DNA of 64,000 nucleotides from Vibrio sinaloensis DSM 21326 (GTDB lineage Bacteria > Pseudomonadota > Gammaproteobacteria > Enterobacterales > Vibrionaceae). Location of the stretch: the NCBI RefSeq assembly GCF_000189275.1, contig NZ_AEVT01000006.1:1-64000 (forward strand), read 5' to 3'. The position numbers and the translations under genes are program-made. Below are positions 16,375 through 25,181 of the stretch, in pieces. How positions within the stretch are numbered: the first letter of the stretch is position 1; each line of letters begins with the position of its first letter. The notes below the pieces were generated by a model. That model worked only from the letters and a program-made list of their open reading frames with translations, made no database searches and was not told the DNA's origin.

Positions 16375-18411
16375 ATGAAGCTGCTGAATGTTGTCCTGCT
16401 ATCGATCTCCTCGATAGTGGTAAGTGCTAATTGTGAAGAGTTATCTGGTGATAGTACCCAGTCGTACGAGTGGCTTCGTGACGACTCGCGTACCCGTTCC
16501 CAGGTCATTCAGTACCTAGAGCAGCAGAATGTAGAGTCGCAACAAGCTTTACTTGCTCTTCAACCCTTAGCGGATAAGCTACTGCAAGAGTGGCAAGCCA
16601 ATCGTCCTCAGCGTGCTGAACAACCCTGGACCATCAAAGCGGGGAGCGAGTTTCAGGTTTCCAGCTTCGAAGGCCAGCGTTGGTTAGTGACGCGTAAAAA
16701 AGGGGACCAATCGGTTCGTAAACTGCTGAATCTCTCTCAGCGGGAATCTCACCATCAATATTACGATCTCGGTAACTGGGCTTTGAGCCCGGATGGCACC
16801 TTAATTGCGCTTGCTGAAGATGTAGTGGGTGATGAGCAGTACCAAATCAGCGTTGTTAACCTAGCAACAGGAGAGAGTCACCTTGTTGCTAAACAAAGCG
16901 ATACGGGGATTTTGTGGTCGACTGATAACCAAAGCGTTTATGTGATTAAAAAAGCGCTATCGGACTCTCGTCCAGCTAAATTGGTCAAACATGTGATTCG
17001 CTCAGCTCAATCATCAGAAACGTACATTGAGTCCGATGTGGCTTGGTTAGTTTCCGCTTACCTTGCAAGTGATGAGCGATACGCGGTGATTCAAGTTAAC
17101 TCAGAATCGGCGACTGAACAGCGAATTCTGGACTTATCAACGGGTGAATTGTCAAAGCCGCTCGCTACGCGTAAAGATGGCAATGAATATTATGCGGATA
17201 TAGCTGGTGGTGAGCTGTACATCAATAGCAATCATCAAGGTAAGTTCTCACTTTACAAAGCAAAACTCGCTCAAGTGGCTTTGCCAGAGCAATCCAAATG
17301 GCAGCAAGTCTATGAATCTGATGAGCAAGCTAATCTTGAAAACTTTTACTTGTTTGAAGCAGGTATTGCGCTCGTGGAGCAAAGCAAAGGGCGACAGAGC
17401 ATTGTTGTTCTAAATCATCAAGGAAAAGAGATTCACCGTGAACCACTTTCGGCTGAAGGTAGCGTCGGTTGGGTAAGTCGAGTGGGTGATTATAACAGTA
17501 ATGTTGTGCGGATTCGCTCTATGTCTATGGTGCAACCGGCTAAATGGGAAGAGTTGAACCTTGTCTCGATGAGCCGCATCCAGCTCAGCCAAGATGTTTA
17601 CCCAAATTATCGTCAATCAGAGTACAAAACCGAGCGTATTTTTGTTGATTCCAACGGTGCCAAAGTTCCGGTCACTTTGGCGTACAAACCGCAGTTATTG
17701 ACCAAAGAGTCGCCAGTTATTCTTTATGGTTACGGCGCGTATGCATTCACCATGAAACCGTATTTTATGCCACAAACAGTGTCGCTTCTTGAGCGCGGTG
17801 TGATCTATGCGATTGCTCATGTGCGTGGTAGTGGTTATTACGGCGCTCAGTGGCATGAACAAGGTCGCGGCACCAACAAGATGAACGGCATTAAAGACTT
17901 TGTCGCCAGTGCAAAATACCTCAGTCAGTTTAATGGAGGCCAACGCAACGTTGCCGTTATCGGCTCTAGCGCCGGAGGTACCTTAGTCGCGGGGGCGATT
18001 AATCAACAACCTGACCTATTTACCGCAGCGAGCCTAAACGTGCCATTTGTCGATGTGGTTGCCAGCATGTCAGATACCAGCCTTCCTCTAACAGCGCAGC
18101 AATACCAAGAGTGGGGCAATCCAAATGTGGCCAACGAGCTGACTAAAATGGCGCAGTACGATCCCATTAATAACATTAGCCATGCCGATTACCCAGCCAC
18201 CTTGGTGCGAATTGGTTGGCAAGATCGTCGAGTGCCTTATTGGGAAGGGGCTAAATATCACGCCAAGCTGAAGGCAATGAGCAGCGGAACAGGCCCGTAC
18301 CTGCTCGATACAGATTTTACCAGTGGACACGCTACGGATAGGCGTAAGTCATCACAACGACAAGCAATGGACTATGCATTTCTAATTCATCAATTACAAC
18401 AATCGGAATAA
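16375..18411 (+). CDS. Periplasmic prolyl-oligopeptidase-family (S9) serine peptidase
   Basis: 678 residues from the ATG that gives a signal peptide (MKLLNVVLLSISSIVVSA); an upstream ATG at 16327 lies against the Fur-like site and is less likely. An N-terminal beta-propeller is followed by the alpha/beta hydrolase domain with Ser532 (GSSAGG), Asp617 (GWQDRRVPYWEG) and His652 (SGHATD), all present. S9A enzymes cut short peptides, often after proline or basic residues. It leads an operon with a TonB receptor 13 bases downstream, which suggests it degrades peptides that the receptor brings into the periplasm. Confidence 0.88.
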   Translation: MKLLNVVLLSISSIVVSANCEELSGDSTQSYEWLRDDSRTRSQVIQYLEQQNVESQQALLALQPLADKLLQEWQANRPQRAEQPWTIKAGSEFQVSSFEGQRWLVTRKKGDQSVRKLLNLSQRESHHQYYDLGNWALSPDGTLIALAEDVVGDEQYQISVVNLATGESHLVAKQSDTGILWSTDNQSVYVIKKALSDSRPAKLVKHVIRSAQSSETYIESDVAWLVSAYLASDERYAVIQVNSESATEQRILDLSTGELSKPLATRKDGNEYYADIAGGELYINSNHQGKFSLYKAKLAQVALPEQSKWQQVYESDEQANLENFYLFEAGIALVEQSKGRQSIVVLNHQGKEIHREPLSAEGSVGWVSRVGDYNSNVVRIRSMSMVQPAKWEELNLVSMSRIQLSQDVYPNYRQSEYKTERIFVDSNGAKVPVTLAYKPQLLTKESPVILYGYGAYAFTMKPYFMPQTVSLLERGVIYAIAHVRGSGYYGAQWHEQGRGTNKMNGIKDFVASAKYLSQFNGGQRNVAVIGSSAGGTLVAGAINQQPDLFTAASLNVPFVDVVASMSDTSLPLTAQQYQEWGNPNVANELTKMAQYDPINNISHADYPATLVRIGWQDRRVPYWEGAKYHAKLKAMSSGTGPYLLDTDFTSGHATDRRKSSQRQAMDYAFLIHQLQQSE

Positions 18412-18424
18412 ACCGGAGCCGTTC

Positions 18425-20578
18425 ATGAAACTTTCACGAGTCAATGTCGCTGTGCTGTCTGCATTAGCGGCGGGTCTTGTACACGCTGAATCTGACGTTA
18501 GCACGTTTGAAGAAGTCGTCGTAACAGCAAATAAGTACGAAGAATCACTATCGAAAACCGCGGGCTCAGTCTCGGTGATTGATGGTGAAGAACTCCGTAA
18601 AAGTGGTGCGACTGAGTTGTACGAAGTGTTCAAAGATGAGCCGGGCGTCAGTGTGACAGGCTCTGCGGGTACGGCGCAAAATATCGCGATTCGCGGTATG
18701 ACAGGTAACCGTATTTCGATTGTTAAAGATGGCATTGCAACGTCAGATGGTTACGGTGCGAGCGACATTAACGATATCGCTGGCCACAACTCGTTTGATC
18801 TTGCATCGGCAAAAGAAATTCAAGTGGTTAAAGGTGCCAGTTCGACCAGTTTTGGTTCGGGTGCAATTGGTGGTGTCGTGATCATTAAATCTCTTGCTCC
18901 GGAAGATTACCTTCAAGGCGAGGCATTTTATGTTGATGCGAGCACCAACTATGCAAGTAACAGTAATCGCTATCGTTTTGACTCCAACCTGGCGTTTGCG
19001 CTGGGTGATACTGAGTCTCTAGTACAAGCGGCATACTGGAGTGGCGACGAGACCAAATCTTACGACGAAAACAAATGGAGTCGTGAGTTAGAGGGGGTTA
19101 GTGCGGCTTATACCATCAACCACTACCTCAATGAAGCATGGCTTCTTAAAGCGAAAGCGGACTTCTATACCGAAGTTATGGAGCGAAAGGAAGGTCAGGC
19201 TTTGCCTCAGTTCGATGGCAAAATGGAAGCTGAGACTTTCTTTGAAGAAAATACGACCTCAACTTACCTGTTCTGGTTGGGAGCGGAGTACGAAGCGGAA
19301 TCTATGCTACTGGATACGTTGGACACTAAGATTTACTACCGCTCGACTGAATTTAATAACGACAAAAACGTCTTAATGTACCGCGATCAAGGCAATAGTC
19401 GAGTTTGGCGTCGTGAGATAGAAAACCGTGTGTTTAATGATCGATTAATCGGTTGGTCGGCTGATTTAACCAAAGAAACTTACTTTGGTGATGTGAAGAA
19501 TACTTTCGTATACGGAGCAAAATTCGAAACGACTTACCATGATCGTCCCGTCGATGAAAAGAAAGCAGAAGGACAGACCACACAAGAAGCGGATAAGAAT
19601 TCATTTGCGCCAGCGACAAGCTACTCTATCGGCGCATTTATGCAAGACTCTATCGAGTTTGGTAAATGGCGAGGGATGCTTGGTCTACGCTATGACTCTT
19701 ATCGCTTGAGCTCAGACGATGCTGATTCAATCACTGAAGAGGGTATTTTTGAAGAAGAATCTCTACCAGACAACAATAGCTACGAAATTTCTCCTAGCGC
19801 GTCTCTGGCATACCAGTTTACTCCTGCTTTTAACACCTACCTGAGCTATCGCCATGGCTATCGTGCACCTGAATACTCAAAAACTTATGGCTTGGTAGAC
19901 CACAGCGCCATTGCGTTAAGCGGGTTTATTTTGATGCCTAATTTCGATCTCGAAGCTGAAACCAGCGACAGTTTTGAGCTTGGTGCCAAGTATGACGACG
20001 GAAAGCTTCGTCTCTATGGTGCAGCTTTCTACAACATATTCGAAAACTTTATCGACGTAAAAGTAACAGGTAAAGATGACCAACGATTAGTGACAATCCA
20101 AACCTATGAAAACCTTGATGGCGTAAGAACTTATGGTGCAGAAGCCTCGCTAGAGTATTTGCTAACAAACGCTATTACGGCAAAAACCAGCATAGGTATT
20201 GTTGATGGCAAGGACAAAGATGGTGAATACGTTCGCGTGATTACACCTTTGGAAGGTAACGCGTCGCTTAACTATGACGATGGCTCGCTTAACAGTTATC
20301 TGCGCATTAACTGGGCAGGCAACATGACACGCACAACGACGTGTGAGGTCCGATCTGGAGTCGAAGGCGACTGTGCTGAAACAGCAGGCTGGGCGACGCT
20401 TGATGCGGGGGTTGGTTATAACTTTGATAAACGTACGCGTATCAACTTTAACGTACTCAACTTACTGGATCGCGAATACGTGATGTACCAGGACATTGCA
20501 GGACAAACAAGTGAACAAAAGAAATGGCTTTATGCCAGTGGTCGCTACTTCACTGTTAACGCGCGTTACGCGTTTTAA
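18425..20578 (+). CDS. TonB-dependent outer membrane receptor
   Basis: 717 residues. Signal peptide to about residue 21, then the TonB box EEVVVTA (29-35), a plug domain (ELYEVFKDEPGVSV...IAIRGM...VVKGASSTSFGSGAIGGVV) and a 22-strand barrel ending in ...NARYAF. The plug reads most like the haem/haemoglobin receptor class, but the FRAP/NPNL haem motifs are not seen, so the ligand is open. A cysteine pair lies in an outer loop (TCEVRSGVEGDCAE). Second gene of the probable iron-regulated peptidase operon. Confidence 0.9.
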   Translation: MKLSRVNVAVLSALAAGLVHAESDVSTFEEVVVTANKYEESLSKTAGSVSVIDGEELRKSGATELYEVFKDEPGVSVTGSAGTAQNIAIRGMTGNRISIVKDGIATSDGYGASDINDIAGHNSFDLASAKEIQVVKGASSTSFGSGAIGGVVIIKSLAPEDYLQGEAFYVDASTNYASNSNRYRFDSNLAFALGDTESLVQAAYWSGDETKSYDENKWSRELEGVSAAYTINHYLNEAWLLKAKADFYTEVMERKEGQALPQFDGKMEAETFFEENTTSTYLFWLGAEYEAESMLLDTLDTKIYYRSTEFNNDKNVLMYRDQGNSRVWRREIENRVFNDRLIGWSADLTKETYFGDVKNTFVYGAKFETTYHDRPVDEKKAEGQTTQEADKNSFAPATSYSIGAFMQDSIEFGKWRGMLGLRYDSYRLSSDDADSITEEGIFEEESLPDNNSYEISPSASLAYQFTPAFNTYLSYRHGYRAPEYSKTYGLVDHSAIALSGFILMPNFDLEAETSDSFELGAKYDDGKLRLYGAAFYNIFENFIDVKVTGKDDQRLVTIQTYENLDGVRTYGAEASLEYLLTNAITAKTSIGIVDGKDKDGEYVRVITPLEGNASLNYDDGSLNSYLRINWAGNMTRTTTCEVRSGVEGDCAETAGWATLDAGVGYNFDKRTRINFNVLNLLDREYVMYQDIAGQTSEQKKWLYASGRYFTVNARYAF

Positions 20579-20587
20579 GGGGGTGGT

Positions 20588-22864
20588 ATGCAATCTCGAT
20601 ACTCACTGCTTGCGCTCGCTATTGTCTACTCATCCGCATTTGCGGGTGAGTGGGATTACCCCGCTGGAAATGAAGTCGTAGCGGACTCGGCAGCAGCGCA
20701 GACCTATTTGCAAGCCCGTTACCCAGAGGTTGGAGCGGTATCTCTGCGTTATCAGACCGAAAGTAAGCTTGGTCATCAGTACAATTTCAACATTACTCTT
20801 GATGGCGAGTACCAAGCGCAACGAACTTTGGTTGTCCACACAGACAAAGATGGTCTAGTACGACGAGTCTTTAAGAGTTTGGAAGACACACTGATTGTCG
20901 ATGGAAAGCCAGCGACAGCCGCGGAACTAGAAGCCCCACGACGTCTAAAAGCCGAGCGCCCACCAGAGTTAGCCTCAGGCAATATGGTGACAGCGACCGT
21001 CAATATCGTTGACCCAGATCTTCGTACCATGGATAGACAAGCGCCACCTGCGAGTCCATGGCTGAATGTGGAAGACTACCCGAACGCCCCACGTTTTGTA
21101 GAGCGCGAGGTGGAAGTGTTAAATAGTGGTGGTCGTTACTATTTGTCCAATTCACGAGTCACTCAAGTAGATGCTGAATATCTCGAAGAATATCAGGTGG
21201 GTAGCGATAGTTGGCAACAAAGTGGTAGTGCATCGTTTCTTGATCAAGAAGGCATCACCGAATTTAGTCAGCTAAATGATTTAGGTAATCTGACTTTTGC
21301 TAGCAATGATTTTACTCAAGTTATGGCGTTCTACCATATTGATGAATCTCTGCGCTATGTCGAGTCACTTGGTTATTCACTATTCGATGAACCTGTTGAA
21401 GTAGACGCACGTGGTTTATCAAACAACAACTCTAGCTACTTTTATGGCCCCAAAGCTGCCATGTTCGGTGTTAGCGGTTCGCCTGACGCGATCGACGCGG
21501 ATGTTGTAATTCATGAGCTCGGACACGGTGTTCATTATCAGATTGTCCCTGACTGGGGTTATGGCCACACTGGTGCAATGGCTGAGGGCTTTGCCGACTA
21601 CTGGGCGGGTTCTGCTAGCTATCGAAAGCTGTTTAAACAAGGCAGTGATTTTGAGATTGATACCGTATTTAACTGGGATGGTTATTTTGGCACTCGCGTT
21701 TCCACTCGCAGTTTATGGAATCAGCGCGCTCGCTATTTCGAATCCAGTGAATACAGAGCGCACGTCAGTGTTGGCGGAGAGCTTGGCGACGAACTTTGGT
21801 CAACACCACTATTCCAAACGCTCAAGCAAGGCGTCGAGAAATACGGCGAACAGGCTTTTACTGAGATCGATACCATAGTATTGGAGTCGATGTTCGGTTT
21901 AGGTCGTGGAATGAAAATGCACGATCTTGTTGAGAGCATGCTATACGTTGCTGATAGGCTTTACCCGTCACGTGGTTACAGTGAGATACTTAAGCAAAAC
22001 TTTGCGGTGCATGGTTTAGAAAAGCAGCCTTTCCGTATCGAGTTGGATAGTCGTTATGTCGACAATGCTGAAGCAATGTCTGTTCGCCTTATTACCAATG
22101 GGCGTCAGGCTAATGTTGATGGCAAGATAACAACATCAAACGGCGTAGACCTGCCCGTGAAGCAAGCAAAATTTGCCGTGATGACCAAAGACATTCAGCT
22201 ATCAAAAGTCGAGTCATGTGGTGTGCCATTTGAGCTGGAAGCAGACATCAATTACCAGTATGAATCAAACTTGCAAACGCTAAACTGGAACAATTCACAA
22301 ACACTGGTACTCGGTGTCCCCAAAATTTCTCAAGCGGTGAAAGTTCAAAACTCACTTTTACCTGATGCATCTATCACTAACACGGGAAGTTTTAGCGCAG
22401 GGTTCAAGATCTTTAACTTCAATATTAATGACTCGTCGCTCATTGATGAAAACTTCGGTGTCTATATCAAACTTAACCACCCAGAATTCAGCGATTTACA
22501 AGTTGAACTGATTTCACCAACTGGTTCAAGGCAGATGCTCATTGCCAATCAGACTTACTCTCAAAGTGAAAAGAGCATTTACTGGGTTGCAAAACATGAC
22601 GAACTGCTTGCTCCATTTGTGGGTGAGCAGCTCGCAGGAACTTGGCGTCTTGAAGTGTCAGATGTGGCAATTGGAGACTCAGGACAACTGGTCGAATGGG
22701 CGGTTGGCCAAGTAGAGCAGTATAGCTGCAGTGACTTAACTGATAACTCAGCGACTAATAATACCAATAATAATTCCGGCTCAGGAGGAGGCGCTCTCGG
22801 ATGGGGGCTTTGGCTTCTAGGTGGGCTTTTATTCTGGCGCCGTGAGCGTATTCAAACACACTAA
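20588..22864 (+). CDS. Secreted zinc metallopeptidase with P-domain and GlyGly-CTERM anchor
   Basis: 758 residues. Signal peptide, a propeptide of PepSY/FTP style (about 30-110), then a gluzincin core with HELGH at 309-313 and the third ligand Glu333 (AEGFADYW), like M36/M4 peptidases. A proprotein-convertase P-domain-like region (about 590-715) and an Asn/Gly linker lead to the GlyGly-CTERM tail (GGGALGWGLWLLGGLLFWRRER), which rhombosortase trims after type II secretion. It should act outside the cell. Start 9 bases after the receptor stop. Confidence 0.9.
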   Translation: MQSRYSLLALAIVYSSAFAGEWDYPAGNEVVADSAAAQTYLQARYPEVGAVSLRYQTESKLGHQYNFNITLDGEYQAQRTLVVHTDKDGLVRRVFKSLEDTLIVDGKPATAAELEAPRRLKAERPPELASGNMVTATVNIVDPDLRTMDRQAPPASPWLNVEDYPNAPRFVEREVEVLNSGGRYYLSNSRVTQVDAEYLEEYQVGSDSWQQSGSASFLDQEGITEFSQLNDLGNLTFASNDFTQVMAFYHIDESLRYVESLGYSLFDEPVEVDARGLSNNNSSYFYGPKAAMFGVSGSPDAIDADVVIHELGHGVHYQIVPDWGYGHTGAMAEGFADYWAGSASYRKLFKQGSDFEIDTVFNWDGYFGTRVSTRSLWNQRARYFESSEYRAHVSVGGELGDELWSTPLFQTLKQGVEKYGEQAFTEIDTIVLESMFGLGRGMKMHDLVESMLYVADRLYPSRGYSEILKQNFAVHGLEKQPFRIELDSRYVDNAEAMSVRLITNGRQANVDGKITTSNGVDLPVKQAKFAVMTKDIQLSKVESCGVPFELEADINYQYESNLQTLNWNNSQTLVLGVPKISQAVKVQNSLLPDASITNTGSFSAGFKIFNFNINDSSLIDENFGVYIKLNHPEFSDLQVELISPTGSRQMLIANQTYSQSEKSIYWVAKHDELLAPFVGEQLAGTWRLEVSDVAIGDSGQLVEWAVGQVEQYSCSDLTDNSATNNTNNNSGSGGGALGWGLWLLGGLLFWRRERIQTH

Positions 22865-22878
22865 TTAAGAAAAAGACT

Positions 22879-24336
22879 ATGAAAACTCAACTCACTTTGC
22901 TTGCCACAGCAGTAATGCTTGCTGGTTGTGGTGGCTCTGGTGGTGGTTCTGATGAGAGCCTACCTACTTACACCATTTCTGGCACGGTAAATGCTCATGC
23001 TGCTCAAGGCAACGAGAAAGTATGTATCGATTTAAGCCAAGATTTCGTTTGTGACTCTGGCGAACCGAGCACAACGGCGAATAACGGTTCTTATTCGATC
23101 ACCACTACTAACCGAGCTATTCTGAATGCGCCTATAGTGGTGGAACTTGAAACTGGTGTCACGTCGCTTAGCAGCCGTGCGGCAGCATCAAATGATACCG
23201 CTGTCTTGATCGCACCTGCACAAGGTAACTCTTCAGGGAATGACGTGAACGTGGTATCGACTCTGATAGCCGGTTACATTGCGTCAGGTGAGACATTAGA
23301 GACTGCAACGGGTTATGTTGAAACTCAGCTCCAGGCGTTAGGCCTGCCATCTGATGATCTTCTTAATCAAGGTGATCGTTCTGAATACCAAGTGTTAGAG
23401 CAAAATGTTTTAACTTTGACCAGCGCGATGGAAGCCTCTAAGCGCAACGAGCAAATTTTTGCACTTGCCTTCCAACTAGATGAGTATCGCGATTTCGTGC
23501 TTAAGTCGGCGCCAACTGACCAAGAGGCAACGGATGCACTGACTAAAATTGAACAGAATTTGACTCTGTCTCAGGTTGCTTATCGTGAACAAAACGATAC
23601 GGGTCTGACTAAGTATATTGGTGACGGTGCTATCGTCGACAGCTCACCAGCAGATTTCCCTGGTCAAGATGCTGATTACGGCAGTGATAAAAACGACGGT
23701 GGATTTAAGTTCGTTAAACTTGACGCGAATGGTCAACCACTCGCAGCAGATGCGACAGAATGGTCTTGTGTTCAAGATGAGCGCAGTGGTTTGATTTGGG
23801 AAACAAAGCTCGATGATGCAGCCTCGCCTCGTCATTTTGAACGCCTATTTGCTTACCAAGAATCAGGCGTAATCGAACCGTTTATAGAAGATATTAATTA
23901 TCTTGGTTGCCGTGATGGTGACAACATCTGTACCACAGAAGAATACGTAGAGTACCTAAATACACAAAATGTTTGTGGTATTAACAATTGGCGCCTGCCG
24001 ACTTCGGGTGAAGTTTATAACTTGATCGACTTTGCTGAAACGCAACTTGATGGTGATGAAGAAGCGTATGGCTTTACTTACGCTTACTTCCCACTTCAAG
24101 GTAACAGCAGTTACTTAGAAGAAGGGGTAATTTGGACCAAGCTAAACATGTTTACTGAGTACTCGATTAATGCAGAAAAGTACTTTGCAGGATATTCGTT
24201 TGCAGCACTCCAGACTAGAGGACCTCAGCGTGGCGAAACCTCGTTTGTGGATATCTACACCGACAAAACGGCTGCTGATAACTCTGATTCTTACCAATTT
24301 GCAATTCGACTAGTCGCTCAAGTGGAGGCTAAATAA
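22879..24336 (+). CDS. Lipoprotein with Lcl/DUF1566 domain
   Basis: 485 residues. A lipobox LAGC at about residues 14-17 is followed by a Gly/Ser linker. The N-terminal half has an Ig-like start (YTISGTVNAHAAQGNEKVCIDL), and the C-terminal part carries the DUF1566 signature: a SGLIWETK strand, C...INNWRLPTSGEVYNLIDF and a final QFAIRLV. Lcl domains fold like C-type-lectin or FGE-like modules and bind glycans or other ligands in some adhesins. Fourth gene of the peptidase operon. Function unknown; probably outer-membrane anchored. Confidence 0.78.
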   Translation: MKTQLTLLATAVMLAGCGGSGGGSDESLPTYTISGTVNAHAAQGNEKVCIDLSQDFVCDSGEPSTTANNGSYSITTTNRAILNAPIVVELETGVTSLSSRAAASNDTAVLIAPAQGNSSGNDVNVVSTLIAGYIASGETLETATGYVETQLQALGLPSDDLLNQGDRSEYQVLEQNVLTLTSAMEASKRNEQIFALAFQLDEYRDFVLKSAPTDQEATDALTKIEQNLTLSQVAYREQNDTGLTKYIGDGAIVDSSPADFPGQDADYGSDKNDGGFKFVKLDANGQPLAADATEWSCVQDERSGLIWETKLDDAASPRHFERLFAYQESGVIEPFIEDINYLGCRDGDNICTTEEYVEYLNTQNVCGINNWRLPTSGEVYNLIDFAETQLDGDEEAYGFTYAYFPLQGNSSYLEEGVIWTKLNMFTEYSINAEKYFAGYSFAALQTRGPQRGETSFVDIYTDKTAADNSDSYQFAIRLVAQVEAK

Positions 24337-24896
24337 TGAAAAAGTTTACTCTAGGCCTCGCGCTAACACTGGTTTCTTCTGTATCGATCGCGGCTCAAGA
24401 ATGCAGCATTGATATTGCTAAAACAGCGCCTAACATTCGTTACGTTTTCAATGATAATGGCACAGTAAAGGATAAGGTTACTGGCTTAACTTGGATGCGT
24501 TGTCCGTTAGGGCAAACTTGGAACTCAGCTCAAAGTACTTGTACTGGAGAGGCTGATGGCATGTTCTGGCAATCAGCGTTAAGTGCCGCGCAAGATATCA
24601 ATACAAGCGCTACTAACCCGCTACACCAATTTGCTGGCGTAGCAAAATGGCGTCTACCGAATATCAAAGAAGTGTATAGCTTGAGTGAGTTTGCTTGTTA
24701 CACACCAGCATTGAACTCGAAAGCATTCAGTGGCGCATTTTTGCAACCATCTGGTGATCTCCGTACATTTGTTTGGAGTAACACGCACGATGCAGCAACG
24801 ATGAATGTGTATGCGATGGACACACGTAACTCTGAAATCTACTCGTATGCACCGTCTGGGCACAAATTCGGTGTGCTACTTGTTGCCGACCAATAA
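24336..24896 (+). CDS. Secreted Lcl/DUF1566 protein
   Basis: 186 residues. Signal peptide MKKFTLGLALTLVSSVSIAA, no lipobox. A single DUF1566 module: VKDKVTGLTWMRCPLGQTW, WRLPNIKEVYSLSEFACY, FVWSNTHD and a final GVLLVADQ. It overlaps the preceding stop codon (TAATG), so the two Lcl proteins are translationally coupled and probably act together. Five cysteines may form disulfides. Last gene of the operon before a terminator. Confidence 0.8.
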   Translation: MKKFTLGLALTLVSSVSIAAQECSIDIAKTAPNIRYVFNDNGTVKDKVTGLTWMRCPLGQTWNSAQSTCTGEADGMFWQSALSAAQDINTSATNPLHQFAGVAKWRLPNIKEVYSLSEFACYTPALNSKAFSGAFLQPSGDLRTFVWSNTHDAATMNVYAMDTRNSEIYSYAPSGHKFGVLLVADQ

Positions 24897-24903
24897 TTAA
24901 ACC

Positions 24904-24934
24904 AAAAAGCGAGCCTTCGGGTTCGCTTTTTTTA
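24904..24934 (+). terminator. Terminator of the peptidase/TonB operon
   Basis: AAAAAGCGAGCC TTCG GGTTCGCTTTTTTT: stable tetraloop stem with a T7 tail just after the last gene. Confidence 0.92.
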
Positions 24935-24999
24935 TATCCGGAGATCGATTGTTGCAGCAAAATGGTAAAACTAAGCGCGTTTACTAAAGATAAGGCGCT

Positions 25000-25167
25000 A
25001 TGAAATCAGAACGTGTTTTAAAAGGGTTTAAAAGCCAGCTAGACACTAAGCAATGTCCCGTTTGCTCGCGCACGTTCAGTTGGCGCAAGAAGTGGAAGCG
25101 GAATTGGCATGAGGTAGTGTATTGTTCAGAGCGATGCCGGCGCAATAAAAATAAGGGAGCGAATTAA
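25000..25167 (+). CDS. DUF2256 zinc-ribbon mini-protein
   Basis: 55 residues, ATG to TAA. It carries the family pattern CPVCSRTFSWRKKWKRNW followed by VYCSERCR, that is two Cys pairs likely to bind zinc and a conserved tryptophan cluster. The DUF2256 family is widespread in gammaproteobacteria and often lies near photolyase genes, which are not seen here. Basic and cytoplasmic; nucleic acid binding is plausible. Its stop codon lies inside the following hairpin. Confidence 0.87.
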   Translation: MKSERVLKGFKSQLDTKQCPVCSRTFSWRKKWKRNWHEVVYCSERCRRNKNKGAN

Positions 25168-25177
25168 GCTCCCTTAT
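25147..25177. terminator. Terminator shared by DUF2256 and the debranching gene
   Basis: ATAAGGGAGC (25151-25160) pairs perfectly with GCTCCCTTAT (25168-25177). On the minus strand it ends in a T run, so it mainly serves the debranching enzyme gene. Confidence 0.78.
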
Positions 25178-25181
25178 CTGG

